From JBGVSA01 sp041807905 (GTDB lineage: Bacteria; Pseudomonadota; Gammaproteobacteria; Burkholderiales; Rhodocyclaceae), in NCBI RefSeq assembly GCF_041807905.1, contig NZ_JBGVSA010000026.1, positions 1 to 56,259 on the forward strand: 56,259 bases of DNA, read 5' to 3'. This document shows positions 1 to 8,073 of the stretch, piece by piece (position 1 is the stretch's first letter; each line of letters opens with the position of its first letter). The notes below the pieces were generated by a model that saw only the letters and a program-made list of their open reading frames with translations, was not told the origin of the DNA and did no database searches. The position numbers were made by a program, and so were the translations under genes.

Positions 1-105
1 GATCTCGGCGATCAGCCCTTCGATAATGGCGGGCGACGCGTTGTCGGCGTCGATCAGTACTGCCAGGCGCGCTTGGGACGCGCCATTCTCGGCCTTGTCA
101 CCCAT
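1..105 (-). CDS. NYN-domain protein, N-terminal fragment (partial)
   Basis: The ATG at 105-103 lies one base after the ruvB stop codon and opens a frame that stays open to the window edge (35 codons). The translation contains RLAVLIDADNASPAIIEGL, which matches the first beta strand and the conserved Asp pair of NYN (LabA/DUF88-type, PIN-like) predicted ribonucleases. Many of these carry C-terminal OST-HTH RNA-binding domains; that part is outside the window. The one-base gap after ruvB implies co-transcription and probably translational coupling. Only the fragment is visible, so full domain content cannot be judged. Confidence 0.72.
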   Translation of the reverse strand, partial: MGDKAENGASQARLAVLIDADNASPAIIEGLIAEI

Positions 106-106
106 G

Positions 107-1162
107 TCAGCTTCCGTCGAACATATCATTGTTGAGCGAAGTACGCGGCGCGGCCAGCCCGAAGTGGCGCCAGATGCTCGGGGTGGCCACGCGCCCGCGC
201 GGCGTGCGTTGCAAATAGCCCTGCTGGATCAGGTACGGTTCGAGCACGTCTTCGATGGTATCCGGCGCCTCGCCGATGGCCGCAGCGAGGTTGTCCAGCC
301 CGACCGGGCCGCCGGAGAATTTCTCCAGCATGGCGCCGAGCAGTTTACGGTCCATTAGGTCGAGCCCGAGGGAGTCGACATCCAGCATGGTCAGCGCCGC
401 ATCCGCCACGGCTTTTTCGATGCGACCATCAGCACGCACTTCGGCGTAGTCGCGGCAGCGTCGCAGCAGGCGGTTGGCAATACGGGGCGTGCCGCGTGCC
501 CGGCGCGCGATCTCGAATGCGCCTTCGTCGTCGATGGCCACGCCCAGCAACCCGGCCGAGCGCGACACGATCAGCGCCAGTTCCTGCGGCGTGTAGAACT
601 CGAGCCGCGCATTGATCCCGAAGCGGTCGCGCAGCGGATTGGTCAGCATGCCAGCGCGCGTCGTGGCGCCCACCAGCGTGAACGGCGGCAGGTCGAGTTT
701 GACCGATCGCGCAGCCGGCCCTTCGCCGATCATGATGTCGATCTGAAAGTCTTCCAGCGCGGGATAGAGGATTTCCTCCACCACGGGCGAGAGGCGATGG
801 ATTTCGTCGATGAACAGGACGTCGTGCGGTTCAAGATTGGTTAGCAGCGCGGCAAGGTCGCCCGCACGCTCCAGCACGGGGCCGGAAGTCTGGCGCAGGT
901 TCACCCCCAGTTCGGCGGCGATGATGTTGGCCAGCGTGGTCTTGCCCAGACCGGGCGGGCCGAACAGCAGTACGTGGTCGAGCGCTTCGCCGCGGTTCTT
1001 CGTGGCGTGGATGAAGATCTCCAACTGCTCGCGGATCTTCTGCTGGCCGACGTAATCGGCCAGGCGCTTGGGACGCAGCGCGCGCTCGATGGCATCTTCC
1101 TGCGCAGTGGCCTGGCCGGGCGAGACAAGGCGGCCGGGTTGAAGGCTGTCGGTTTCGATCAT
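107..1162 (-). CDS. ruvB: Holliday junction branch migration helicase RuvB
   Basis: This is the AAA+ motor of the RuvABC resolvasome; with RuvA it drives branch migration of Holliday junctions. The 351-residue product has the normal family length. Walker A GPPGLGKT is at about residues 68-75, Walker B/DEIH at about 119-122, the sensor segment GATTRAG at about 165-171, and the winged-helix DNA-binding domain is in the last 80 residues (GYLQRTPRGR). The frame is open a further 74 codons upstream, but the MIETDSL start fits the family N-terminus and the extension is Arg/Pro-rich shadow sequence. It is the third gene of a ruvA - UPF0149 - ruvB - NYN run on the minus strand. Confidence 0.97.
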   Translation of the reverse strand: MIETDSLQPGRLVSPGQATAQEDAIERALRPKRLADYVGQQKIREQLEIFIHATKNRGEALDHVLLFGPPGLGKTTLANIIAAELGVNLRQTSGPVLERAGDLAALLTNLEPHDVLFIDEIHRLSPVVEEILYPALEDFQIDIMIGEGPAARSVKLDLPPFTLVGATTRAGMLTNPLRDRFGINARLEFYTPQELALIVSRSAGLLGVAIDDEGAFEIARRARGTPRIANRLLRRCRDYAEVRADGRIEKAVADAALTMLDVDSLGLDLMDRKLLGAMLEKFSGGPVGLDNLAAAIGEAPDTIEDVLEPYLIQQGYLQRTPRGRVATPSIWRHFGLAAPRTSLNNDMFDGS

Positions 1163-1268
1163 GTGGATACGTGTCGTTGGCAATCGCGCCTGGCGCGGCA
1201 ATGGCAACGGTACATCAAGTGGCTGGCAAACGCGGCGTGCGGCACGGGGCCGCGCGCCCGTCGATGAA

Positions 1269-1982
1269 TCAGTGCATGCGGTCGGGGGCGCCGTGGCATT
1301 TCTTGAACTTGCGGCCGCTGCCGCACGGACAGGGGTCGTTGCGGCCCGGCACCGAATCGGCGCGATACGGTTCGCGCGGCGCATTCATCACACGCACCCA
1401 TCCCCGCCAGAAGGCATACAGATACTGCAGGCCGGCGGCCATGGCCGGCACGATCTCGTCACGTTGCGCGTCGGTCAGGCGCTTGCCGCCTTGCAGCTCG
1501 CCCGAGTCGAGCGCGCCGATCATGTTGAGCACCTGCATCGCCTGCGCGTCTTCTTCGAGCGCGTCGATGTGTGCGTCTTCGAGCCAGTCGAGGCCGGCCT
1601 GGAAGCCGCGCGCCCAGCCTTCGGCGAGCGGAAAGCCGCTCTGCTTGGGGTCGTCGAGGAGCGGAAAATACATCGCGTCCGGCCCTTCTTCCGCCGTCAC
1701 GCCCGACCAGTCCTCGCGCAGCCCGGTGGCGATGGTCACTTCGTGACGACGCACCAGCGCCAGCACGCGCTGGATGTCATCGGCCGCGACATTCGTCAGA
1801 TCCTGCGCACCGAGGGCCGCCGTCAGCCATTCTTCGGCCGACACCTCCTGCGGCCCGATGGCGATGGCGCACATCAGCCCGTCGAGCTCTTCGAGGGAGG
1901 GGGCATCCGGAAAGCGCGCCAGCAAGTCGTCCAGCGCGTCGAATTCAGCGTCGGTCAGCGGAATGTGTGGAGAGGGCTTCAA
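1269..1982 (-). CDS. UPF0149/YecA family protein with C-terminal SEC-C metal-binding motif
   Basis: This is a 237-residue protein. The N-terminal approximately 190 residues have the acidic helical UPF0149 (YecA/YgfB) pattern, with EELDGLMCAIAIGPQ near the start. The last 25 residues form a SEC-C zinc motif (PCPCGSGRKFKKCHG) with putative ligands C218, C220, C229 and H230, the module also found at the SecA C-terminus. The start codon is TTG at 1982-1980, preceded by AAAGGAA about 8 bases upstream. YecA-type proteins have been linked to ribosome/SecA-related functions in E. coli; the role here is unknown. It sits between ruvA and ruvB, which are normally adjacent. Confidence 0.88.
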   Translation of the reverse strand: MKPSPHIPLTDAEFDALDDLLARFPDAPSLEELDGLMCAIAIGPQEVSAEEWLTAALGAQDLTNVAADDIQRVLALVRRHEVTIATGLREDWSGVTAEEGPDAMYFPLLDDPKQSGFPLAEGWARGFQAGLDWLEDAHIDALEEDAQAMQVLNMIGALDSGELQGGKRLTDAQRDEIVPAMAAGLQYLYAFWRGWVRVMNAPREPYRADSVPGRNDPCPCGSGRKFKKCHGAPDRMH

Positions 1983-2014
1983 TTCGGTCGTTCCTTTTGC
2001 GGCAATCCGTCAGC

Positions 2015-2599
2015 TTACGCCTTGGACAGCGACTTGAGCGCAGCGCGGATACCTTCGGCCACGCCAATGTCCGGCGGCAACGCCTTGAGTGCGCCGAGCG
2101 CTTCTTTCTCGTTGTAGCCCAGCGCGATCAGCGCATTGACGATGTCGGACTGCGCGCCGGCCGGGGCCGTCAGCGCGATACCGGCAATGGGCAGCGCCTT
2201 GGCGAGCTTGTCGCGCAGTTCCAGCAGCAAGCGTTCGGCGGTCTTCTTGCCGATGCCGGGCACCTTTGTCAGTCGGGCGGCATCCTGCAGCGTCACGGCC
2301 TGCGCCAGTTCCGCAACCGACATGCCCGACAGCACGGCCAGCGCCGTACGGGCACCGATACCGGAAATCTTGAGCAGTTGCCGAAAGGCCGCGCGCTCGT
2401 CTTCGGTGCCGAAGCCATACAGCACGTGGGCGTCTTCGCGGATCGCGAGATGGGTGCGTAATTCCACCGCCTGACCCGTCGCGGGCAGATGATAGAACGT
2501 GCTCATCGGCACTTCGACTTCGTAACCGACGCCGCCAGCGTCGATGACAATCTGGGGCGGGGTCTTTTCGAGCAGCGTGCCGCGCAGGCGTCCAATCAT
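2015..2599 (-). CDS. ruvA: Holliday junction branch migration complex subunit RuvA
   Basis: RuvA binds the four-way junction as a tetramer and loads RuvB rings. The 194-residue product starts MIGRLRGTLLEK (OB-fold domain, about 1-64). Two helix-hairpin-helix motifs follow, ISGIGARTAL (about 78-87) and VPGIGKKTAERL (about 112-123). The C-terminal three-helix domain that contacts RuvB is also present (ALIALGYNEKEA). Length and domain order are normal. ruvC, which often precedes ruvA, is not here; the next gene upstream is a short-chain dehydrogenase. Confidence 0.97.
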   Translation of the reverse strand: MIGRLRGTLLEKTPPQIVIDAGGVGYEVEVPMSTFYHLPATGQAVELRTHLAIREDAHVLYGFGTEDERAAFRQLLKISGIGARTALAVLSGMSVAELAQAVTLQDAARLTKVPGIGKKTAERLLLELRDKLAKALPIAGIALTAPAGAQSDIVNALIALGYNEKEALGALKALPPDIGVAEGIRAALKSLSKA

Positions 2600-2698
2600 G
2601 GTGTTCAGTCAGCAAAAGGGTGGATGCACAGAATCACCAAGTGTAGCCCGGAAGCAGCGCTGCCCCCTTGTCAGCGCCCATCGGGATTCACACGGGCT

Positions 2699-3481
2699 TC
2701 AGAGCGGCAGGCCGCGCGGCTTGCGTTTGGCGCGCGAGAAAAGCGCCGTATGCAGCCAGTTGGGCAGCGCCGCCAGGCCGCGCGCGACGATGCCCATCTG
2801 CCACGGGATGGTGGCTTGCGATCGGCCGGCGGCGATGGCGCGGGCGAACCGGCGGGCGGCCTCGTCGGGTTGGAGGATGAAGGGCATCGAATATGGATTG
2901 ACGGCGGTCATCGGCGTAGCGATGTAACCCGGCCGGATGTCGACCACCTTCACGCCTGTGCCGGCCAGTTCCACACGCAGGCTTTCCAGATAGCGCGACG
3001 CAGCGGCCTTGGACGCCGAATAGGCGCCGGCACCCGGCAGTCCGCGTACGCCCGCCACCGACGAAATTCCCACCAGCCTGCCGTTACCGCGCGATTGCAT
3101 CATCGTCACGAAAGGCTGGAAGGTCAGGAACATGCCGAGCACGTTGGTGCGCAGCACGGCTTCGAAGGCCGGAGCGTCGCCCGGCTCACCGGTCAGCGTG
3201 CCGACCGAAATGCCGGCGTTGGCGATGACGATGTCCGGCAGGCCAAAACGCGCAATGTAGCGTTGAGCCGCATGCCGCATGGCCGTGGCGTCGGTCACGT
3301 CGGCCGCCAGCACCATGTGGCGATCGGCCCCGCCCGGCAGTTCGGCGACGAACTCGTCGAGCAGACCGACGCGACGGGCCACCAGGCCGACATTGGCGCC
3401 CTGGGCCGCGTAGTGCCGCGCCAGCGCCTGGCCGATGCCGCTGGAGGCGCCGGTGATGAATACTCGCAGATCGGTTGTCAT
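2699..3481 (-). CDS. SDR family NAD(P)-dependent oxidoreductase
   Basis: This is a 260-residue classical short-chain dehydrogenase. The cofactor-binding motif TGASSGIGQ is at residues 10-18, DVTD at 61-64 and NAG at 88-90. The catalytic Ser is at about 141, followed by YSASK with Y154 and K158. The substrate cannot be told from sequence; the loop pattern is that of the broad short-chain alcohol/3-oxoacyl dehydrogenase group. It lies downstream of dsbA but is separated from it by a strong terminator hairpin, so it is probably reduced in, or independent of, dsbA transcription. The ATG is preceded by a run of G (CGGGGGATC). Confidence 0.9.
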   Translation of the reverse strand: MTTDLRVFITGASSGIGQALARHYAAQGANVGLVARRVGLLDEFVAELPGGADRHMVLAADVTDATAMRHAAQRYIARFGLPDIVIANAGISVGTLTGEPGDAPAFEAVLRTNVLGMFLTFQPFVTMMQSRGNGRLVGISSVAGVRGLPGAGAYSASKAAASRYLESLRVELAGTGVKVVDIRPGYIATPMTAVNPYSMPFILQPDEAARRFARAIAAGRSQATIPWQMGIVARGLAALPNWLHTALFSRAKRKPRGLPL

Positions 3482-3496
3482 GATCCCCCGAAAATG

Positions 3497-3520
3497 AAAA
3501 AGGCCGCGGCAAGCGCGGCC
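3497..3520 (-). terminator. Rho-independent terminator after dsbA
   Basis: A perfect 7-bp stem, GGCCGCG at 3502-3508 and CGCGGCC at 3514-3520, encloses a 5-base loop. On the minus strand it is followed by a T run (complement of the A run at 3497-3501). It lies between the dsbA stop and the SDR start, so it should end the SPOR-dsbA transcript. Confidence 0.8.
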
Positions 3521-3547
3521 CGTATCGATGCTATCGGCTGGACCAGG

Positions 3548-4183
3548 TTATTTCTTGCCTTTTTCGAGGCGAACCTTGTTGATCAGCAGATCAGTGTTGC
3601 GCAACAGCTCTTCGTGGCTGTTGCCGGCGGCCATGAAGCGGCCGTCCACGGCGATCGAGGGCACGCCCTGGATCTTGTACAACTCGGCAAGCTGTTCCGA
3701 ACGCTTGACCTGTGCATTCACGCCGAACGAGCGCCACGTGTCGTTGAAGGTCTTGACGTCGATGCCCTGGCGGGTCAGCCAGTCGTTGCGTTGCTTTTCG
3801 TTGGAGAAGTCGATGCGCTGCTTGTGCACGCCTTCGAACACCGCCGTGTCGTGCTTGTCGGAAATCTTCATCGCCTGGAGGGTCAGGAACACGCGCTGCA
3901 GGTCGGCCCACTTCGGATTGCCGAACGAGATGGGCACGCGATGGAAGACCACGTCGGCCGGCTGGCGCTCACGCCACTTGGACAACAGCGGGTCGAACTC
4001 GTAGCAGTGCGGGCATCCGTACGAGAAGAATTCGATGACTTCGATCTGGCCATTGGCGCCGCCCGGCTGGGCGGGCGAAATCGGGGTGTAGTCCTTGCCG
4101 GCAACCTGGGCAGCGGCCCACGGCGCCATGGTCATGGCGAAGGCGGCGGCAGCCAGCAGTTGCAGAACGTTACGACGCTTCAT
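3548..4183 (-). CDS. dsbA: Thiol:disulfide interchange protein DsbA
   Basis: This is a periplasmic thiol oxidase that introduces disulfides into secreted proteins and is reoxidised by DsbB. The 211-residue precursor has a signal peptide ending near residue 25 (AMTMAPWAAAQ). The thioredoxin-fold active site CPHC is at residues 57-60 within FFSYGCPHCYEFDP, and the cis-proline loop GVPSIAVDG has P175. The length is typical of beta-proteobacterial DsbA. The start codon has a good ribosome site (AGAGGAG). It lies 21 bases after the SPOR gene, an arrangement common in Burkholderiales. Confidence 0.96.
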   Translation of the reverse strand: MKRRNVLQLLAAAAFAMTMAPWAAAQVAGKDYTPISPAQPGGANGQIEVIEFFSYGCPHCYEFDPLLSKWRERQPADVVFHRVPISFGNPKWADLQRVFLTLQAMKISDKHDTAVFEGVHKQRIDFSNEKQRNDWLTRQGIDVKTFNDTWRSFGVNAQVKRSEQLAELYKIQGVPSIAVDGRFMAAGNSHEELLRNTDLLINKVRLEKGKK

Positions 4184-4204
4184 TTAGTCAGGCTCCTCTG
4201 TTGA

Positions 4205-4828
4205 TCAATGGGCAGCCGAGGCGCTCGCGCCGGCTGCACGCGGCTTCGACCGTACAACGCTGGATTCGATCCCTTCCTGTGCAAGTTTTGCGCGCACGCT
4301 GTCGGCGTCCTGCGAACTGGCGTAGGGCCCGATACGCACGCGCTGCAGCACGCCCTTGTCGGTATCGACGCGCTGGACGCTGGCCTCGAAGCCCATGAAG
4401 GCGAGCCGGGCCTTGAGGTTGTCCGCTTCGGCAGGGTCCTGGAAGGCGCCCAGTTGCAGGTAGACGCGTTCGCTCGTGTCGGCCTGTTGCGTCGGCGCAG
4501 GGGTCGGCGCGGGCGCGGGTGCGCTCGAGTCTCCCCCCGGAAGGATCTTGTAAAAGTCGAAGCGGGGTTTTTCCACCGGCGCGTCGCCCGGCTTGCCCGG
4601 CAGCGCGATGGGACCGCTCATCGAGGGCTGCACCGGTGTCGCAACCGGCGCGCTGGCCGCATCGGACGGGCCTTTGATGGTGAACGGCTTGGGCCCGAAG
4701 TTGATGTAGACGGCAATCGCCACCGCGACAATGATCCCAATAAGCAGGCCGACCATCACGCCGGCCAACGTACTTCCCCCCTGGCCCTTATTGTTGCGGC
4801 TCTGGCGGGGTTTGGCTTGACGGCTCAT
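4205..4828 (-). CDS. SPOR domain-containing membrane protein (FtsN-like)
   Basis: This is a 207-residue bitopic protein: a short basic cytoplasmic tail, one membrane segment at about 21-43 (VMVGLLIGIIVAVAIAV), and a Pro/Ala-rich periplasmic linker. A C-terminal SPOR domain at about 119-195 (RVYLQLGAFQDPAEADNLKARLA) is of the kind that binds glycan denuded of stem peptides at division sites. By architecture it resembles FtsN. The start has AAGGAAG just upstream. In related genomes argS precedes this gene; here a carbonic anhydrase does. Confidence 0.9.
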   Translation of the reverse strand: MSRQAKPRQSRNNKGQGGSTLAGVMVGLLIGIIVAVAIAVYINFGPKPFTIKGPSDAASAPVATPVQPSMSGPIALPGKPGDAPVEKPRFDFYKILPGGDSSAPAPAPTPAPTQQADTSERVYLQLGAFQDPAEADNLKARLAFMGFEASVQRVDTDKGVLQRVRIGPYASSQDADSVRAKLAQEGIESSVVRSKPRAAGASASAAH

Positions 4829-4858
4829 TCATGCTTCCTTGCACATAAAGTGGGCGGC

Positions 4859-4885
4859 AGTATACATCCAGCCCCGCACCGTCAA
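4859..4885 (-). promoter_or_regulatory. Putative sigma-70 promoter for the SPOR-dsbA genes
   Basis: On the minus strand TTGACG (complement of 4880-4885) is followed after 15 bases by TATACT (complement of 4859-4864). It sits about 31 bases upstream of the SPOR start codon. The spacer is short, so this is a moderate match by eye only. Confidence 0.45.
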
Positions 4886-4931
4886 ACTGACCGGCCCGGC
4901 GCGGAGCGGACAATCGAGAACCCGCCTACGG

Positions 4932-5585
4932 TCAACGCAGCAAGTTCTCAATGGCGGCCACGTACGCATCCTGCGGATCGTCGCCCCGACCGACCGACAG
5001 GCCAAGATCGCGCACCAGCCCGTCGCGCAGGCCATAGCACCATGCGTGGACGGCGATGTCCTGGCCACGCTGCCAGGCATCCTGCATCACCGAGGTCTCG
5101 CTGACGTGGAGAACCTGTTCCATGGCGTTGAGTTCGCACAGGCGGTCGGCGCGCTCTTCTTCATTCTCGATTTCCGACAGCCGGACACGATAGCGGTCGC
5201 GGACATCGGCCACATGCCGCAGCCAGTTGTCGATCAGGCCCATGCGCGCACCGCGCATGGCCGCGCGCACGCCACCGCAACCATAGTGGCCGACCACCAG
5301 CACGTGCTTGACGCGCAGCACATCGGCCGCATACTGCATGACCGACAGGCAGTTCAGGTCGGTATGCACGACGACGTTGGCGACGTTGCGATGGACGAAC
5401 ACCTCGCCCGGCTCCATGCCCAGGATTTCGTTGGCGGGAACGCGGCTGTCGGAACAACCGATCCAGAGGTATTCCGGTGCCTGCTGGGCGGCCAGGCGCG
5501 GGAAGAACTCCGGGTCGCGCTCATTGACGCTTTGCGACCAGCGCACGTTTCTTTCGAGCAGATCCTTCGGAGCAGTGGTTTTCAT
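4932..5585 (-). CDS. can: Beta-class carbonic anhydrase
   Basis: The enzyme interconverts CO2 and bicarbonate in the cytoplasm, supplying bicarbonate to carboxylases. The 217-residue product carries the beta-class zinc ligands C44, H100 and C103 with the Asp-Arg dyad D46/R48 (WIGCSDSRVP and VVGHYGCGGV). The MKTTAPKD start at 5585 is chosen because AGAAGAG precedes it; an in-frame ATG at 5603 and the longer frame lack a ribosome site. It is co-oriented with pta upstream but separated from it by a terminator. Confidence 0.94.
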   Translation of the reverse strand: MKTTAPKDLLERNVRWSQSVNERDPEFFPRLAAQQAPEYLWIGCSDSRVPANEILGMEPGEVFVHRNVANVVVHTDLNCLSVMQYAADVLRVKHVLVVGHYGCGGVRAAMRGARMGLIDNWLRHVADVRDRYRVRLSEIENEEERADRLCELNAMEQVLHVSETSVMQDAWQRGQDIAVHAWCYGLRDGLVRDLGLSVGRGDDPQDAYVAAIENLLR

Positions 5586-5690
5586 ACGGTCTCTTCTGTT
5601 CATGGTGAAGCGGGGTGGGGCAATTCTACCCGACCGCCGCCGAGGCAGTCCGACAGGACCTCCAATCCCGTACAAGCAAGGGACGCAGCC

Positions 5691-5716
5691 AAAAAAAACG
5701 CCGGTCGAAACCGGCG
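5691..5716 (-). terminator. Rho-independent terminator after pta
   Basis: A 7-bp stem (CGCCGGT 5699-5705, ACCGGCG 5710-5716) has a CGAA loop, read as TTCG on the minus strand. On that strand it is followed by eight T residues (complement of 5691-5698). It lies 25 bases after the pta stop. Confidence 0.88.
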
Positions 5717-5741
5717 CTTCTCGTCAGACCTTGCCCGCCGA

Positions 5742-7784
5742 TCAGGCCTGCATGGCCTGGGCCTGGATCGCCGTCAGGGCGATGGTAAAGACAATGTCGT
5801 CCACCAGCGCACCGCGCGACAGATCGTTCACCGGCTTGCGCAGGCCTTGCAGCATCGGGCCGACCGACACCACGTTGGCGCTGCGCTGCACCGCCTTGTA
5901 GGTGGTGTTGCCGGTATTCAGGTCCGGGAACACGAACACCGTGGCCTGGCCCGCGACCAGACTGCCCGGCGCCTTCTGCTGGCCGACTTCGCGCACGGAG
6001 GCAGCGTCGTACTGCAGCGGACCGTCCAGCACCAGTTCCGGATGGTTTTCCTTGGCCAGGCGGGTCGCTTCGCGAACCTTGTCGACGTCGGCGCCCGTAC
6101 CCGACGAGCCCGTGCTGTAGCTGATCATCGCCACCTTCGGATCGACGCCGAAGGCACGTGCGCTGTCCGCGCTCTGCTTGGCGATTTCGGCCAGTTGTTC
6201 AGCCGTCGGATCGGGGTTGATGGCGCAGTCGCCGTAGACCAGCACTTGGTCCGGCATGAGCATGAAGAACACCGACGACACGATCGACGAGCCCGGCGCC
6301 GTCTTGATGAGCTGCAGAGCGGGGCGAACGGTGCTGGCGGTAGTGTGGACCGCGCCCGACACCAGGCCATCGACGTCGCCGACAGCCAGCATCATCGTGC
6401 CGAGCACGACGGTGTCCTGGAGTTGCTCGAGCGCCTGGCCCGCGGTCAGGCCCTTGCTCTTGCGCAGATCGACCATCGGCGGCACGTACTTCATGCGGAT
6501 GTCGTCCGGATCGACGATTTCCAGCGAAGGGGGCAGGGTCACCCCCTGTGCGGCTGCCACGGCCTCGATTGCAGCGCGCTTGCCCAGCAGCACGCAGTGG
6601 GCGATGCCCTTCTCCTGACAAATGACGGCGGCACGCACGGTGCGCGGCTCGTCGCCCTCGGGCAGCACGATGCGCTTGTTGGCGGCGCGTGCCTTCTGGA
6701 TCAACTGGTAGCGGAAAGCCGGCGGCGACATGCGGCTTGAAGCGGGCACCTTCACTCCCGCCATCAGGGCTTCGACCGACAGTTGCTCGGCGACGGCGTC
6801 GAGCACCGCAGCCATGCGCTCCGAGTCATCGGCCGGCACGGCCGACGGCACGCTATGCACGCGAGTGGCGGTGCCAAAGCTGTCGGTATCGGTGCGCAGC
6901 AGCGGCAGGCCGCTGGACAAGGCCAGCTTGGCGAGCTCCTGCACACGCGGATCGACCTTGCTGGAATGCGTCAGCAGCAGACCGGCGAGCTGCACGCCGT
7001 TGCTGGCGGCCAGGGCGGTGGCAAGCATGACGTCGTCGCGGTCACCCGAGCTGATCACCAGCGCGCCCGGCTTCAGGCGCTCGATGACTTCCGGCACCGA
7101 GCGGGCTGCCACCACGGTTTCAAACATGCGACGGGTGGCGATTTCGCCTTCGATCAGCACTTCGGCATTCAGATGACGGGCGACGTCGAGCGTGCGCGGC
7201 GCACCCAGCGCGGGATCGAAGCGCACGGTACCCCACAGCGGCAGATCGTCGAGTTCCTTGCCGGCGGCGGCGACGTCGAAGTCGGGCATCGCCTTATTAA
7301 GGATCGCCGACACGAGATGGCCTTCGGAGCGGAACTGGCGCGCCATCAGGTGCGCTTCGGTCGCGGCACCCGACTCGGCCGCGTTGGCGACGAGCACGAC
7401 CTCGGCCTGAAGGCTGCGGGCGATGTCGACGTTCAGGCGGCTGGCGAAGGACTGGCCCGGCTCGGTGTGCAGGCCTTCCACCACCAGCACGTCGGCCCCA
7501 TGGCCGGCCTGCATGCAGATGCTGACGATGTCTTCGAGCAGTTCATCGTTCTGGCCCGCGGCGATGCGGGCCACGACTTGCTCGGTGGAAATCGGGGTGG
7601 GTGAGTCGATCTGGCAGATCTGGCGCGCAAAGTGCGCGGAACGCTCGATACCCGTGCTGTCCTGGGCAACCGGCTTGGCGAAGCCGACCTTCAGGCCCTG
7701 GCGTTGAAGAAGGCGGACGACGCCGAGCGCAACCGAGGTCAGGCCGACGTTCTGGCGGGTAGGGGCAATGAAAAACGTTTGCAT
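5742..7784 (-). CDS. pta: Phosphate acetyltransferase
   Basis: Pta converts acetyl-CoA and phosphate to acetyl phosphate, the first half of the Pta-AckA overflow route. The product is 680 residues, the long three-domain form. It has an N-terminal P-loop-like dethiobiotin-synthetase-type domain (MQTFFIAPTRQNVGLTSVAL), a central DRTGG-type domain, and the C-terminal catalytic PTA domain (about 350-680, with GTSGTGADVDKVREAT-like and NVVSVGPMLQGLRKPVNDLSRG segments). The start at 7784 matches the family N-terminus. ackA is not in the window. No partner gene is adjacent; pncB is divergent. Confidence 0.95.
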   Translation of the reverse strand: MQTFFIAPTRQNVGLTSVALGVVRLLQRQGLKVGFAKPVAQDSTGIERSAHFARQICQIDSPTPISTEQVVARIAAGQNDELLEDIVSICMQAGHGADVLVVEGLHTEPGQSFASRLNVDIARSLQAEVVLVANAAESGAATEAHLMARQFRSEGHLVSAILNKAMPDFDVAAAGKELDDLPLWGTVRFDPALGAPRTLDVARHLNAEVLIEGEIATRRMFETVVAARSVPEVIERLKPGALVISSGDRDDVMLATALAASNGVQLAGLLLTHSSKVDPRVQELAKLALSSGLPLLRTDTDSFGTATRVHSVPSAVPADDSERMAAVLDAVAEQLSVEALMAGVKVPASSRMSPPAFRYQLIQKARAANKRIVLPEGDEPRTVRAAVICQEKGIAHCVLLGKRAAIEAVAAAQGVTLPPSLEIVDPDDIRMKYVPPMVDLRKSKGLTAGQALEQLQDTVVLGTMMLAVGDVDGLVSGAVHTTASTVRPALQLIKTAPGSSIVSSVFFMLMPDQVLVYGDCAINPDPTAEQLAEIAKQSADSARAFGVDPKVAMISYSTGSSGTGADVDKVREATRLAKENHPELVLDGPLQYDAASVREVGQQKAPGSLVAGQATVFVFPDLNTGNTTYKAVQRSANVVSVGPMLQGLRKPVNDLSRGALVDDIVFTIALTAIQAQAMQA

Positions 7785-8073
7785 GTTTTTGGTCTCCGGG
7801 ACGAGGAGCAATGGACGCACGCGATCATATTATGCGGCAGCGCATCAAGACGTTTCGTTGTGCCCCCAGTTTGATCTAGTACATTACCCATTGGTGACTC
7901 AGTAAAAAATAACAGACATCATCTTTCCAAACGCGTCATTCCTTGCTACGCAATATCCTACAAAACATCAGAACAATTCTGTGAGACATCCCGGAAGCTG
8001 GGCGCCCCGAAAAGGCTGGGCGATATAAAGCAGGTACGATGCGCGCTGAGTCTTCCCGGATCCCCACGACGTC
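7785..8073. other. Intergenic region between divergent pta and pncB
   Basis: This is a 289-base region, more AT-rich than its surroundings around 7870-7990, with no plausible gene. It must hold the promoters of pta (minus) and pncB (plus). I could not fix convincing -35/-10 pairs by eye and saw no strong inverted repeat. Confidence 0.6.
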
